In this document: positions 28,428 through 36,794 of the stretch, one piece after another
Position numbering within the stretch: position 1 is the stretch's first letter
How the letters are laid out: the number at the start of each line of letters is the position of its first letter
Source: Gallionellales bacterium GWA2_60_18
GTDB lineage: Bacteria; Pseudomonadota; Gammaproteobacteria; Burkholderiales; Gallionellaceae
Direction of reading: 5' to 3'
Length of the DNA: 64,000 bases
Assembly (NCBI GenBank): GCA_001801105.1
Contig: MGWS01000032.1
Location: forward strand, 40,790 to 104,789
Notes under the pieces: generated by a model
Seen by the model: the letters and a program-made list of their open reading frames with translations, nothing else
Told to the model about the DNA's origin: nothing
Database searches by the model: none
Program-made: the position numbers and the translations under genes

Positions 28428-29102
28428 TTAATTGATAGCTTCGCCGCCGGCCGACAACGGCTGAAGCAGCTTGTCGAATTCGCCGGGCGGGACGTATTGC
28501 AGCACGGGCCTTCCGTCGCTGCCCAAGGTGATGTCCAGACCGTGCTGCGGATACAGCCAATGCAGCGCTCCGCTTTCTTTCTCGCGGATACGCTGCGACG
28601 GCGGGCCGAAGCGTTTGCCGATCAGTTCTTCCTCCAGCCGCACCGACGGCATGTAGGTCAGGCCGGCAATCGGCAGCGCGCGTACCCTGGCAGTATCGTC
28701 CGCCGTCAGCGTGACTTTCTTGCCGCTTGCGATGCCGCTCATGCGCAGGCCGCGTTCGTACATGCCTTGCAGTTCCGCCTCGGAAACCGCGACGCTGACG
28801 ACGATCTTGGCCTTCAGCTCGGCCAGATTGACCTGCTCGAAGAACGCTTCCACGGTCAGCACGCCTTGCGGCGACTTGAACAGGCTGATCTTGGCTTCTT
28901 CCCTGAAATACTGCTCGGCATCGTTGGTCGTGCTCGTGCCCAGCGTCAGTCCGAAGACGCGCGTCGCGCCCGGCGCGGGATGCTCGATGTTCCAGGGCAG
29001 ATCCGCTTTATTGACGGGCTCGCCCGGCAGCAAGAACGAACCGATGAAAACCAGGACAGAAACGATGCCGGCGCCCCAGTAGAGCTTGCTTTCAGTGCTC
29101 AT
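28428..29102 (-). CDS. Conserved-looking membrane-anchored protein of unknown function
   Basis: Not recognised. It is a 224-aa protein starting MSTESKLYWGAGIVSVLVFI, with one N-terminal helix and a large presumably periplasmic domain. RVFGLTLGTST and KVTLTADDTARVRALPIAG are possible conserved blocks. It is read opposite to ccoS and converges on it with 6 bp between stops. It lies downstream of another unknown membrane gene (16-bp gap). Position between ccoGHIS and hemN suggests a link to respiration or haem, but nothing in the protein proves it. The ATG at 29102 is chosen because it starts the membrane anchor; the open frame extends further upstream. Confidence 0.65.
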   Translation of the reverse strand: MSTESKLYWGAGIVSVLVFIGSFLLPGEPVNKADLPWNIEHPAPGATRVFGLTLGTSTTNDAEQYFREEAKISLFKSPQGVLTVEAFFEQVNLAELKAKIVVSVAVSEAELQGMYERGLRMSGIASGKKVTLTADDTARVRALPIAGLTYMPSVRLEEELIGKRFGPPSQRIREKESGALHWLYPQHGLDITLGSDGRPVLQYVPPGEFDKLLQPLSAGGEAIN

Positions 29103-29118
29103 GTTCGGTGTGCCGGGA

Positions 29119-29637
29119 TTATCGGGACGAGCCGGAAGAATCGTCGGGGTTTTGCTCGACGAAACGCTTCGGCAGTCTGCCGACACGCGCCAGATGCACC
29201 GACTCGTTGCCCAGCACGATCAGAATCAGCAGCGATACCATGAAGGGCAGGATGGCGCCGCCGCCGAGCATCGCCAGAGTGGCGATCTTCGACCAGCCCA
29301 TCGCCTGGGACAGCCAGTAGCCGCCGCCGATCAGCAGGCAGGCGGCGCTCAGCAGCAGCAGGAAATAGCGGTTGCGCTTGGCGCAGATCGCCCAGTGCGA
29401 CTTGACGAACCAGGTCTCGTCGCCGGCCGCGATCTGGCGGCCCTTGACGATGATATAGGCGGTGATGGCAAAGGAGGTGAGGGGCACGACCAGCACCATC
29501 AGCGGGAAGGTGCTGTACACCCCGAAGGTGGAGGCGAACACCAGGATATGGTTGAACACCAGGTTGATCAGGAAAATCTCGTGCGGCCATTTGGCGCGTT
29601 TGGCTTCTTCGGGCGACACGTCGAACTGTTGGTGCAT
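29119..29637 (-). CDS. Four-helix membrane protein of unknown function
   Basis: Not recognised. The 172-aa product begins MHQQFDVSPEEAKRAKWPHE and has about four membrane helices, including LVFNHILVFASTFGVYSTFP, VVPLTSFAITAYIIV and a pair near the end. A soluble segment KGRQIAAGDETWFVKSHW lies between helices 2 and 3. The tail is polar (NPDDSSGSSR). The start at 29637 is divergent from hemN, so both could use the FNR-like control region at 29686-29728. It is followed by the other unknown gene in the same direction. The frame continues upstream into hemN antisense, which is a shadow. Confidence 0.65.
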   Translation of the reverse strand: MHQQFDVSPEEAKRAKWPHEIFLINLVFNHILVFASTFGVYSTFPLMVLVVPLTSFAITAYIIVKGRQIAAGDETWFVKSHWAICAKRNRYFLLLLSAACLLIGGGYWLSQAMGWSKIATLAMLGGGAILPFMVSLLILIVLGNESVHLARVGRLPKRFVEQNPDDSSGSSR

Positions 29638-29685
29638 TTTGCGACTCCTATGGCTGAAACAGGCGCGTAGTAAACAAGGCGAATT

Positions 29686-29728
29686 CTGACATACATCAGG
29701 CCGGCAGGGGCACATGCTGGCATAATAT
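29686..29728 (+). promoter_or_regulatory. FNR-like class II promoter of hemN (predicted)
   Basis: CTGACATACATCAG at 29686-29699 is a symmetric FNR-type site (core TGA...TCA). A -10-like TAATAT at 29723-29728 predicts a start near 29734-29735. The site centre (29692.5) then falls near -41.5, as for the ccoN promoter. Confidence 0.6.
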
Positions 29729-29751
29729 ATGGCACTAAAGGAGAGGTATTC

Positions 29752-31146
29752 ATGAACGACGCAGTCAATCAACTGGTGGTGGACTTGGAGCTGATACGCA
29801 GGCTGGACAAGAACGGCCCGCGCTATACCTCGTATCCGACCGCCGACCGTTTCAACGCCACTTTCACCGCCGCAAGCTACCGCGAGTGGGTGGCCAAGCG
29901 CGCAGCTGGCGGCAAGCCGCATCCGCTGTCGCTGTATTTCCACATCCCGTTCTGCAACACGCTGTGCTTCTACTGCGCCTGCAACAAGGTGATCACCAAG
30001 GATCGCAGCCAGTCCGCCGAATACGTGCGTTACCTGATCAAGGAGATGGGCATGCATGCGGCGCTGCTCGGGCCGGGCCAGGTCGTCGAACAGCTGCATT
30101 TCGGCGGCGGCACGCCGACCTTCATGAGCGACGACGAGATCCGCCAGCTGATGGCGGCGATCCGCCGGAATTTCACGCTGGTGGAAGGCGGCGAATACTC
30201 CATCGAGATCGACCCGCGCAAGGTCAGCGACGCGACCATCGCGCTGCTCGGCGAGGTCGGCTTCAACCGCATCAGCATCGGCGTACAGGATTTCGATGCC
30301 GAGGTGCAGCGCGCGGTGAACCGTATCCAGAGCGAAGAAGAGACGCTGCGCATCATCCATGCCGCGCGCGCCAACGGCTTCAACTCGGTCAGCATCGACC
30401 TGATCTACGGCTTGCCGAAACAGACGCTGGAAGGTTTCGGCAAAACGCTGGACAAGGTGATCGCCGCCGATCCGGACCGTCTGTCCATCTACAACTACGC
30501 GCACATGCCGACCATCTTCATGCCGCAGCGGCGCATCAACGAGGCCGACCTGCCCGCGCCGCAGACCAAGCTGGACATCCTCAGCATGGCGGTGAGCAAG
30601 CTGACCGGGGCGGGCTATGTGTATATCGGCATGGACCACTTCGCCAAGCCGCAGGACGAGCTGGCCGTGGCGCAGCGCCAGCGCAGGTTGCACCGCAACT
30701 TCCAGGGCTATTCCACACATTCGGATTGCGACCTGATCGCGATCGGCGTGAGTTCCATCGGCAAGGTCGGGCCGACCTACAGCCAGAACTATCGCGAACT
30801 GGAGGAATACTACGCTGCGCTCGACCGCGACGAGTTGCCCATCATGCGCGGCCTCGAACTGAACGACGACGACCTGGTGCGGCGCGAGATCATCCAGGCG
30901 CTGATGTGCCATTTCGAACTCGACAAACAGGCGTTCGAGCGCGAGTTCAAGATCGACTTCGACCAGTATTTCCTGACCGAACAGGACGAGTTGCTTGAAT
31001 ATGAGCGCGAGGGATTGCTGGGGCTGTCGCCGCAGCGCATCGCCGTCACGCCCAAGGGACGCATGCTGATCCGCAACATCTGCATGGTGTTCGACAAGTA
31101 TCTGCGCACCCGCACCGAACATGCGCGTTACTCGAAGGTGATCTAG
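29752..31146 (+). CDS. hemN: Oxygen-independent coproporphyrinogen III oxidase
   Basis: Radical-SAM enzyme (464 aa) that converts coproporphyrinogen III to protoporphyrinogen IX without oxygen. PRYTSYPTADRF near residue 23 is a HemN marker, and the cluster cysteines are Cys68, Cys72 and Cys75 in CNTLCFYCACNK. FGGGTPT and the C-terminal HemN_C domain follow. The gene typically sits with cbb3 oxidase genes and under FNR control, which this locus fits. RBS AGGAGAGG lies before the ATG at 29752. Confidence 0.96.
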   Translation: MNDAVNQLVVDLELIRRLDKNGPRYTSYPTADRFNATFTAASYREWVAKRAAGGKPHPLSLYFHIPFCNTLCFYCACNKVITKDRSQSAEYVRYLIKEMGMHAALLGPGQVVEQLHFGGGTPTFMSDDEIRQLMAAIRRNFTLVEGGEYSIEIDPRKVSDATIALLGEVGFNRISIGVQDFDAEVQRAVNRIQSEEETLRIIHAARANGFNSVSIDLIYGLPKQTLEGFGKTLDKVIAADPDRLSIYNYAHMPTIFMPQRRINEADLPAPQTKLDILSMAVSKLTGAGYVYIGMDHFAKPQDELAVAQRQRRLHRNFQGYSTHSDCDLIAIGVSSIGKVGPTYSQNYRELEEYYAALDRDELPIMRGLELNDDDLVRREIIQALMCHFELDKQAFEREFKIDFDQYFLTEQDELLEYEREGLLGLSPQRIAVTPKGRMLIRNICMVFDKYLRTRTEHARYSKVI

Positions 31147-31151
31147 CCGCG

Positions 31152-33389
31152 ATGCGCAAATACGTCAAATACAGCCTGTGGACCGCCGGCGGCATCCTTG
31201 CCGTTGCGCTGGCCGGGGCGGCGTATCTGGCGGCCACCTTCGATCCGAACGCCTACAAGAGCCAGATCATCAAGGTGGTGAAGGAGCGCACGCAGCGCGA
31301 TCTGCATCTCGACGGCGACATTGCGCTGACCTTCTTTCCCAGCCTCGGTGCGGATATCGGCAAGGTCTCGCTGTCGGAGCGCAACAACGAAAAACAGTTC
31401 GCCTCGCTCGACCAGGCGCATGTCTCGCTGAAGCTGCTGCCCTTGTTCTCGCGTCAGGCAGTGGTGGATGAGATTGCGGTGAGCGGCTTGCGGGCCGAGT
31501 TGGTCAAGCGCAAGGATGGCAGCACCAACATCGACGACCTGCTCGGCGGAGGAGCGGCGCCGGGCGATGAAAAGGCAGCGGGCGGCGGCCAGCCGGCCAG
31601 CTTCGATATCGCCGCCGTCTCCATCGAAAAGACAGCACTCACTTACCGCGACGAAGGCTCCGGCGCGCAATATGCCGTCAGGGAGCTGAACCTGCACAGC
31701 GGGCGCATCGCCAGCGGCGTGCCGGCCAACATCGATCTTTCCGCCGTCATGCAGGCCAGCCAGCCGGTGCTGGACATCAGCTTCCAGCTGAAGACCGCGC
31801 TGACTTTCGATCTGGCCAGGCAGCGATACCATCTGGCCGGCATCGAGCTGCAGGCCGGCGGCAAGGCGCTGGATATCCGCGACCTCAAGTTGCAGGCAGG
31901 CGGCGACATCCATGTGGATCAGGCCGCGCAGGAACTCGGCGCGCAGAAGTTCGCGCTGAAGGCGAGCGGAACCAAAGGCAAGGATGTGTTCGAGGCGGCG
32001 CTGGACATCCCGGCACTGAGCCTCACCAGGGACAAATACTCCGGCGACAGGCTGACGCTGAACGCGAAACTCGACGGCGCGCTGGGCAAGCTGGTCGCGG
32101 TTCTGTCGTTGCCGGGCGTGGAAGGTGACGCGAAGTCGTTCAAGGTCGGCGCGCTGGCGCTGGACCTCGACCTGACGCAGCCGGGACAGGCGTTCAAGGT
32201 GAAGCTGACCTCGCCGCTGTCCGGCAACTTCGAAGCGCGGCAATTCGATCTCGGCGCGCTGGTGCTGGCGGTGCATGCCAGCGGCGACAAACTGCCGAAC
32301 AAATCAGTGAGCAGCGAGATGAAGGGCAGCGTGCAGGTGGATGCAAAAAAAGAGACCGTGCGCGCCAGCCTTGCGGGCGGACTGTTGCAGAGCAAGGTCA
32401 AGGCCAGGGTCAGCGTGAACGGTTTCGCCAAACCGGCGATCGATTTTGACGTGGATATTGATCAGTTCGATGCCGATCTCTACCTGCCGAAGAAGACCGC
32501 CGCAGCATCGCAAGCGCCGCAAGCGGCGGCGACGGAACCGCCGCTCGACCTGTCGGCGCTGCGCAAGCTCGATCTGGACGGTAGCCTGCGCATCGGCGCC
32601 CTGAAAGTGGCGAACGTGAAGACCAGCAACCTGCGGCTGGAGATAAAGGCGCACAACGGCCGGCTCGATGTCGCGCCGCTGTCGGCCAACCTGTATCAGG
32701 GCAGCGTGAACGGCAGCATCAGCGTCAACGCGCAGGCCACGCCGATGATCGCCGTGAACCAGACACTGAAAGGCGTCAACGTCGCGGCGCTGACCAAGGA
32801 TGCGGCGGACTTCGACACGCTGGAAGGCAAGGGCAACGTCGGCATGAACCTGACGATGCGCGGCGACACCGTGAGCGCGATGAAGAAGGCGCTCAACGGC
32901 ACGATGTCGCTCAACCTCGCCGACGGCGCCATCAAGGGCATCAACATCGCCAAGAGCCTGCGCGAATTCGGCAGGTTCGGTGCGGCGAAGACACAGGACG
33001 CCAACCAGAGCGAGAAGACTGACTTCTCCGAGCTCAAGGCCAGCTTCAAGGTGAACGACGGCGTGGCGCACAACGACGACCTGTCGCTGAAATCGCCGCT
33101 GCTGCGACTGTCCGGCAACGGCGACATCGACATCGGCAACGACCGCATGAACTACCTCGCCAAGGCTACGCTGGCGAAGACGCTGGAAGGGCAGGGCGGC
33201 AAGGACATGGTCGCCGGCCTCACCGTGCCGGTGCGTGTCAGCGGCCCGTTCGACGGCCTGAAATACACGCTGGATTTTGGCGCGATGGTTGGCGAAGCCG
33301 CCAAACAGAAGGTCGAGGAGAAGAAGGAAGAGGTCAAGACCAGACTACAGGACAAGCTCAAGGAAGGCCTCAAGGGCTTGTTCCGGTAA
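31152..33389 (+). CDS. AsmA family protein
   Basis: Bridge-like envelope protein (745 aa) of the AsmA/TamB superfamily, anchored in the inner membrane by an N-terminal helix (WTAGGILAVALAGAAYLAA). The AsmA N-terminal domain continues with TFDPNAYKSQIIKVVKERT. The long middle is beta-rich, and the C-terminal AsmA_2 domain has LNLADGAIKGINIAKSLREF. The end is a Lys/Glu-rich helix. Such proteins affect outer-membrane lipid transport. It starts 5 bp after hemN and its stop touches the mutY GTG, so transcription may be shared. Confidence 0.85.
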   Translation: MRKYVKYSLWTAGGILAVALAGAAYLAATFDPNAYKSQIIKVVKERTQRDLHLDGDIALTFFPSLGADIGKVSLSERNNEKQFASLDQAHVSLKLLPLFSRQAVVDEIAVSGLRAELVKRKDGSTNIDDLLGGGAAPGDEKAAGGGQPASFDIAAVSIEKTALTYRDEGSGAQYAVRELNLHSGRIASGVPANIDLSAVMQASQPVLDISFQLKTALTFDLARQRYHLAGIELQAGGKALDIRDLKLQAGGDIHVDQAAQELGAQKFALKASGTKGKDVFEAALDIPALSLTRDKYSGDRLTLNAKLDGALGKLVAVLSLPGVEGDAKSFKVGALALDLDLTQPGQAFKVKLTSPLSGNFEARQFDLGALVLAVHASGDKLPNKSVSSEMKGSVQVDAKKETVRASLAGGLLQSKVKARVSVNGFAKPAIDFDVDIDQFDADLYLPKKTAAASQAPQAAATEPPLDLSALRKLDLDGSLRIGALKVANVKTSNLRLEIKAHNGRLDVAPLSANLYQGSVNGSISVNAQATPMIAVNQTLKGVNVAALTKDAADFDTLEGKGNVGMNLTMRGDTVSAMKKALNGTMSLNLADGAIKGINIAKSLREFGRFGAAKTQDANQSEKTDFSELKASFKVNDGVAHNDDLSLKSPLLRLSGNGDIDIGNDRMNYLAKATLAKTLEGQGGKDMVAGLTVPVRVSGPFDGLKYTLDFGAMVGEAAKQKVEEKKEEVKTRLQDKLKEGLKGLFR

Positions 33390-34472
33390 GTGAGCGATTT
33401 CGCCTCCCGCCTCATCGCCTGGCAACACGCGCACGGACGTCATGACCTGCCCTGGCAATTCGCCGATGCCTATCGCGTGTGGCTGTCCGAGATCATGCTG
33501 CAACAGACGCAGGTCGCCAGCGTCATCCCCTATTACCAGCGCTTCATCGCCTCCTTTCCCGACATCGCCGCACTCGCCGCCGCGACCGAGGATGGCGTGC
33601 TCGCCCACTGGAGCGGCCTCGGCTACTACGCCAGAGGCCGCAACCTGCACAAAGCCGCACGCAACATCGTCGAGAAATTCAACGGCGAATTCCCGCGCAA
33701 CTTCGAAGACATCGTCGAACTCCCCGGCATCGGACGCTCCACCGCCGCCGCCATCTGCGCGCTGGCCTTTCACGAACGCCGCGCGATCCTCGAAGGCAAC
33801 GTCAAGCGCGTGCTGGCGCGTTACTGCGGCATCGAAGGCTGGGCGGGGGAGAAGAAAGTGGAAGAGAAATTGTGGCAGCAAGCCGAATCTCTACTCCCTC
33901 TCCCCTCGCGGGAGAGGGCTGGGGAGAGGGGGCTGGGCAACAGTGCAATCGCCACCTACACCCAGGCGCTGATGGACCTGGGCGCCACCGTCTGCACGCG
34001 TAGCAAACCCAAGTGCGTGTTGTGCCCCGTGCAGGCCGATTGCGTCGCCGTACAGACGGATCGTGTTTCTGAACTGCCGACGCCGCGCCCGAAGAAGACC
34101 GTGCCGGAACGGTCGGCGGTCTTCCTGCTGCTGATGCACGGCAACGACATCCTGCTGGAGAAGCGCCCCGGCAGCGGTATCTGGGGCGGGCTATGGTGTC
34201 CGCCACAGTTCGATGATGAGATTGCGGCGAGGGATTGGTTCTTGCGCAATGGGATGGTTGCGCTGGATGGGGAAAGGTTGGAGACGTTCACGCATACCTT
34301 TACGCATTTCAAATTGCATATCACGCCGTTGAAGATCGAGCTTGCGCGGAAACCTTTGGTTGCTGCGCAACCGGGGATGCTGTGGCTGGAGGTGGGGGAG
34401 GCGTTGGGGGCGGCGATACCGACGCCGGTGCGGACGGTTCTTGAGCAACTCCAGACCGTTCGTCCTGAGTAG
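33390..34472 (+). CDS. mutY: Adenine DNA glycosylase MutY with a repeat insertion
   Basis: Base-excision glycosylase (360 aa) that removes adenine opposite 8-oxoguanine. Glu34 in LSEIMLQQTQ, the HhH motif LPGIGRSTAAA and the [4Fe-4S] ligands CTRSKPKC-x2-C-x5-C are present, followed by the NUDIX-like 8-oxoG-reading domain. Two oddities: the residue matching E. coli Asp138 is Glu135 (ILEGNVKRV instead of ILDGNVKRV), and about 16 residues near 168-183 (LPLPSRERAGERG) are encoded by a REP-like palindrome inserted in frame. The GTG start at 33390 directly follows the asmA stop. The frame is otherwise complete, so the enzyme is probably made; its activity is uncertain. Confidence 0.9.
   Translation: MSDFASRLIAWQHAHGRHDLPWQFADAYRVWLSEIMLQQTQVASVIPYYQRFIASFPDIAALAAATEDGVLAHWSGLGYYARGRNLHKAARNIVEKFNGEFPRNFEDIVELPGIGRSTAAAICALAFHERRAILEGNVKRVLARYCGIEGWAGEKKVEEKLWQQAESLLPLPSRERAGERGLGNSAIATYTQALMDLGATVCTRSKPKCVLCPVQADCVAVQTDRVSELPTPRPKKTVPERSAVFLLLMHGNDILLEKRPGSGIWGGLWCPPQFDDEIAARDWFLRNGMVALDGERLETFTHTFTHFKLHITPLKIELARKPLVAAQPGMLWLEVGEALGAAIPTPVRTVLEQLQTVRPE
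33894..33930. repeat. REP-like palindrome, family C, inside mutY
   Basis: CTCCCTCTCCCCTCGCGGGA followed by GAGGGCTGGGGAGAGGG forms a hairpin around TCGCGGGAGA. Related copies are at 37721-37808 and 54555-54637. It sits between the catalytic half of MutY and its Fe-S loop and keeps the reading frame. Confidence 0.75.
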
Positions 34473-34511
34473 GCGCAGCCGTATCGAAGGATGGGCGAAG
34501 CCCGCTGGTTT

Positions 34512-34779
34512 GTAGGGTGGGCACGTTTTTGTGCCCACGCGGATTTTTCAGAATCAAAACCAACACCGTCGGGGGTAGCCCGACAGCTAGTTACTTTCTT
34601 TTGCTTCGCCAAAAAGAAAGTAACCAAAGAAAAGGCGACCCCGGTTTGCCGCCGCTGCGCGGTTCCCTGCGTTGCTCGACTGGTCAGGCGGCTGCGGAAC
34701 TCGCGCTACGCGCTCAAACAGTCCTCGCCGAAATCCCCTGACCAGCCTCCGCTACTCGGCGGCGCTCAGGGGAGGGAAA
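34512..34779. repeat. Long inverted repeat, left arm, flanking the DUF4424 gene
   Basis: About 268 bp that reappears, inverted and with few changes, at 35926-36188. It begins GTAGGGTGGGCACG (family B end). It contains GTAGCCCGACAGCTAGTTAC and a stretch that reads as an arginine/alanine-rich pseudo-ORF on several frames. The gene-free stretch 34473-34823 is made up of this arm plus the hairpin at 34798-34822. Confidence 0.85.
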
Positions 34780-34797
34780 GTCAAAACCTAAAAGCCC

Positions 34798-34822
34798 AGC
34801 GTGGGCACATCGTGCCCACGCT
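34798..34822 (-). terminator. Hairpin just after the DUF4424 gene
   Basis: AGCGTGGGCAC-ATC-GTGCCCACGCT is a perfect 11-bp stem one base past the stop codon. A weak T-rich tract follows in the minus-strand direction. It may end the DUF4424 transcript; it also shares GTGGGCAC with family B repeats. Confidence 0.55.
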
Positions 34823-34823
34823 A

Positions 34824-35822
34824 TTACTTCACTTGAGAACTAGCTCCAATGCTATAGAAGTAGACAATCAATTTGTCCTGCGGATCATAATTCGTCCGGG
34901 CAAACTCGAAAACAGTATTGCTTACCCGCTGTGGCTTTCCAGGAAAACAAAGTGATATGACTTGATCGGGGGAATCCTTGATTATCCGAAGTTTGAAGTC
35001 CCCAATTGGCCCCTTCCAATTTCTGCCTGTTCCAAGAATATATTCAACCTCAGCGAGCGACACCCATACTTGGTCTGCACCGCCCTCTGCAAGCAGCTTA
35101 ACCTTTCTTTCAATTGCATTACGCGTTCCATCATCTACGCAAGCCTCAGCACGTTCACCTTTGACTAGCACACCTGAGACATAACCAAATCTTTTTTGAA
35201 ATGGAACCGTATAGCTCCCACCAACAAATGGTGCATATTCGTGCAACACTTCAACCTCTGCATTGGCTGGAAATACTTGTTCCCAAAGTACTGTCTCGGA
35301 TACTTTCCAATCGCCCAGCTTCTCAAGTGCCGCTTCCTGTTTCTGTGTAAGTCCGCACAATTCAAACCGTTTGTCATCTTCACCTGGGCAATGTGAAAAT
35401 GTTTCGAAAATCTGCTTGTCAGTCAGACCGATTTTACGAAACACACTTGTTACATCTTGCTCATTAATTACCGCCTTTTTAGCAATCGTAGTAACCACTG
35501 AATGACCATTCACTTTTGTAGTAAATGGCCTCAATGGTTTTACGTTAGTTTCATCTGCACTTTCTCCAGAATTCCAACCATATGCAGGCATAGGAAACGC
35601 AACAGTTGCTTGTATGTCTTTATCTGATTCATTTTGAAATCGATATTTAACTCTTATGGCTTCGGTAGAAATTTCCAACACTTCTTGCGCCATGCGAACA
35701 TCTTCAGTCTTTAGAAATGTAATGCCACCAGTACCTATGCGCGCAATTGAATCATTAGCGATAGCGCAGTTCGAGATCGGCATAATCAGCGAACCCAAGA
35801 CAAACCATACAGTTCGTTTCAT
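34824..35822 (-). CDS. DUF4424 family exported protein
   Basis: Protein of 332 aa with a signal peptide (MKRTVWFVLGSLIMPISNCA, ending in IANDS) and the DUF4424 opening pattern NDSIARIGTGGITFLKTEDV followed by VKYRFQNESDKDIQATVAFP. The function of the family is unknown; beta-rich extracytoplasmic domains are expected. The start at 35822 has RBS AAGGGGA; the longer frame upstream runs through the repeat arm. Base composition is clearly more AT-rich than the neighbours. With flanking 265-bp inverted repeats and small hairpins at both ends, it looks like acquired DNA placed between mutY and ubiX. Confidence 0.8.
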   Translation of the reverse strand: MKRTVWFVLGSLIMPISNCAIANDSIARIGTGGITFLKTEDVRMAQEVLEISTEAIRVKYRFQNESDKDIQATVAFPMPAYGWNSGESADETNVKPLRPFTTKVNGHSVVTTIAKKAVINEQDVTSVFRKIGLTDKQIFETFSHCPGEDDKRFELCGLTQKQEAALEKLGDWKVSETVLWEQVFPANAEVEVLHEYAPFVGGSYTVPFQKRFGYVSGVLVKGERAEACVDDGTRNAIERKVKLLAEGGADQVWVSLAEVEYILGTGRNWKGPIGDFKLRIIKDSPDQVISLCFPGKPQRVSNTVFEFARTNYDPQDKLIVYFYSIGASSQVK

Positions 35823-35883
35823 TTCGTCCCCTTTAGTGATGAAATTCCTGACCCCAATGTACCGGAGTCGAATTGTTTTGACT

Positions 35884-35909
35884 ATGATGGGCAGCTTGCT
35901 GCCCATCAT
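35884..35909. repeat. Perfect 12-bp hairpin upstream of the DUF4424 gene
   Basis: ATGATGGGCAGC-TT-GCTGCCCATCAT, located between the DUF4424 start and the right inverted-repeat arm. It could be a terminator-like or element-end structure; no T-run follows. Confidence 0.6.
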
Positions 35910-35925
35910 GTGATTTCGACCTTCG

Positions 35926-36188
35926 CTTTTCCTCCCCTGAGCGCCGCCGAGTAGCGCAGGCTGGCCAGGGGATTTCGGCGAGGACTGTCTGAGCGCGTAG
36001 CGCGAGTTCCGCAGCCGCCTGACCAGTCGAGCAACGCAGGGAACCGCGCAGCGGCGGCAAACTGGGGTCGCCTTCTTTTTGGTTACTTTTTCTTGGCGAA
36101 GCAAGAAAAAGTGACTAGCTGTCGGGCTACCCCCGACGGTGTTGATTTTGATTGAATCCGCGTGGGCACAAAAGCGTGCCCACCCTAC
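35926..36188. repeat. Long inverted repeat, right arm, flanking the DUF4424 gene
   Basis: Inverted counterpart of 34512-34779. It ends GTGCCCACCCTAC, four bases before the ubiX stop codon. The arms differ at scattered positions, so the duplication is not very recent or has been partly maintained by gene conversion. The gap 35823-36191 holds this arm, the hairpin at 35884-35909 and the DUF4424 leader only. Confidence 0.85.
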
Positions 36189-36191
36189 AAA

Positions 36192-36794
36192 CTACTCTTC
36201 GCCCCACTTCTTCATCAGAGCTTGCTCGATCCCCAGATGGTCGAGCATCCGTGCCACCACAAAATCCACAATATCCTGCACGCTCTGCGGATGATGATAA
36301 AACCCCGGATTCGGCGGCATGATGACCGCGCCCGCATGCGACAGCTTCAGCATGTTCTCCAGATGAATCGCCGAAAAGGGCATCTCTCTTGGCACCAATA
36401 TCAAAGTCCGTTTTTCCTTGAGCATCACATCCGCCGCGCGGCAGATCAGGTCGTCGCTGATGCCGCTGGCGATCTTGCCTAGTGTCCCCATGGTGCAAGG
36501 ACACACCACCATCGCGTCGCCGGGGTTGGAGCCGGAGGCCATCGGCGCGTACCAGTCCTGGATGCCGAATACTTTGAGTTCGCCGCTGAATTTGCCGAAG
36601 CGTTCCGCAAACAGTTGCTCCGCATCCTGCGGGCGGCTCGGCAGCGTGAAGTCCAGTTCCTGCTTGGCGACGATCTGTGCGGCTTGCGAATAGACCAGAT
36701 GCACGCGAGCGCCGCTTTGCAGCAGGCATTCGAGCAGGCGTATGCCGTAGGGCAGACCGGATGCGCCGGTGAGGGCGAGAGTGATGGTCTTCAT
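36192..36794 (-). CDS. ubiX: Flavin prenyltransferase UbiX
   Basis: Makes the prenylated FMN cofactor for UbiD-type decarboxylases, used in ubiquinone synthesis (200 aa). The N-terminal LALTGASGLPYGIRLLE is the FMN-binding signature, and PCTMGTLGKIASGISDDLI and LVPREMPFSAIHLENM are conserved UbiX blocks. No UbiD is in the window. It overlaps the upstream Gx-family gene by 4 bp. The stop lies 4 bp from the right repeat arm, so the repeat did not disrupt it. Confidence 0.95.
   Translation of the reverse strand: MKTITLALTGASGLPYGIRLLECLLQSGARVHLVYSQAAQIVAKQELDFTLPSRPQDAEQLFAERFGKFSGELKVFGIQDWYAPMASGSNPGDAMVVCPCTMGTLGKIASGISDDLICRAADVMLKEKRTLILVPREMPFSAIHLENMLKLSHAGAVIMPPNPGFYHHPQSVQDIVDFVVARMLDHLGIEQALMKKWGEE

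Noticed and set aside
34491..34955. Short plus-strand frames in the left inverted repeat
   Set aside because: The Arg/Ala-rich peptide arises from repeat DNA and also appears from the other arm in the opposite orientation; no RBS.
35823..36104. N-terminal extension of the DUF4424 frame into the repeat
   Set aside because: The ATG at 35822 has an RBS and begins a signal peptide, so the upstream 94 codons are repeat read-through.
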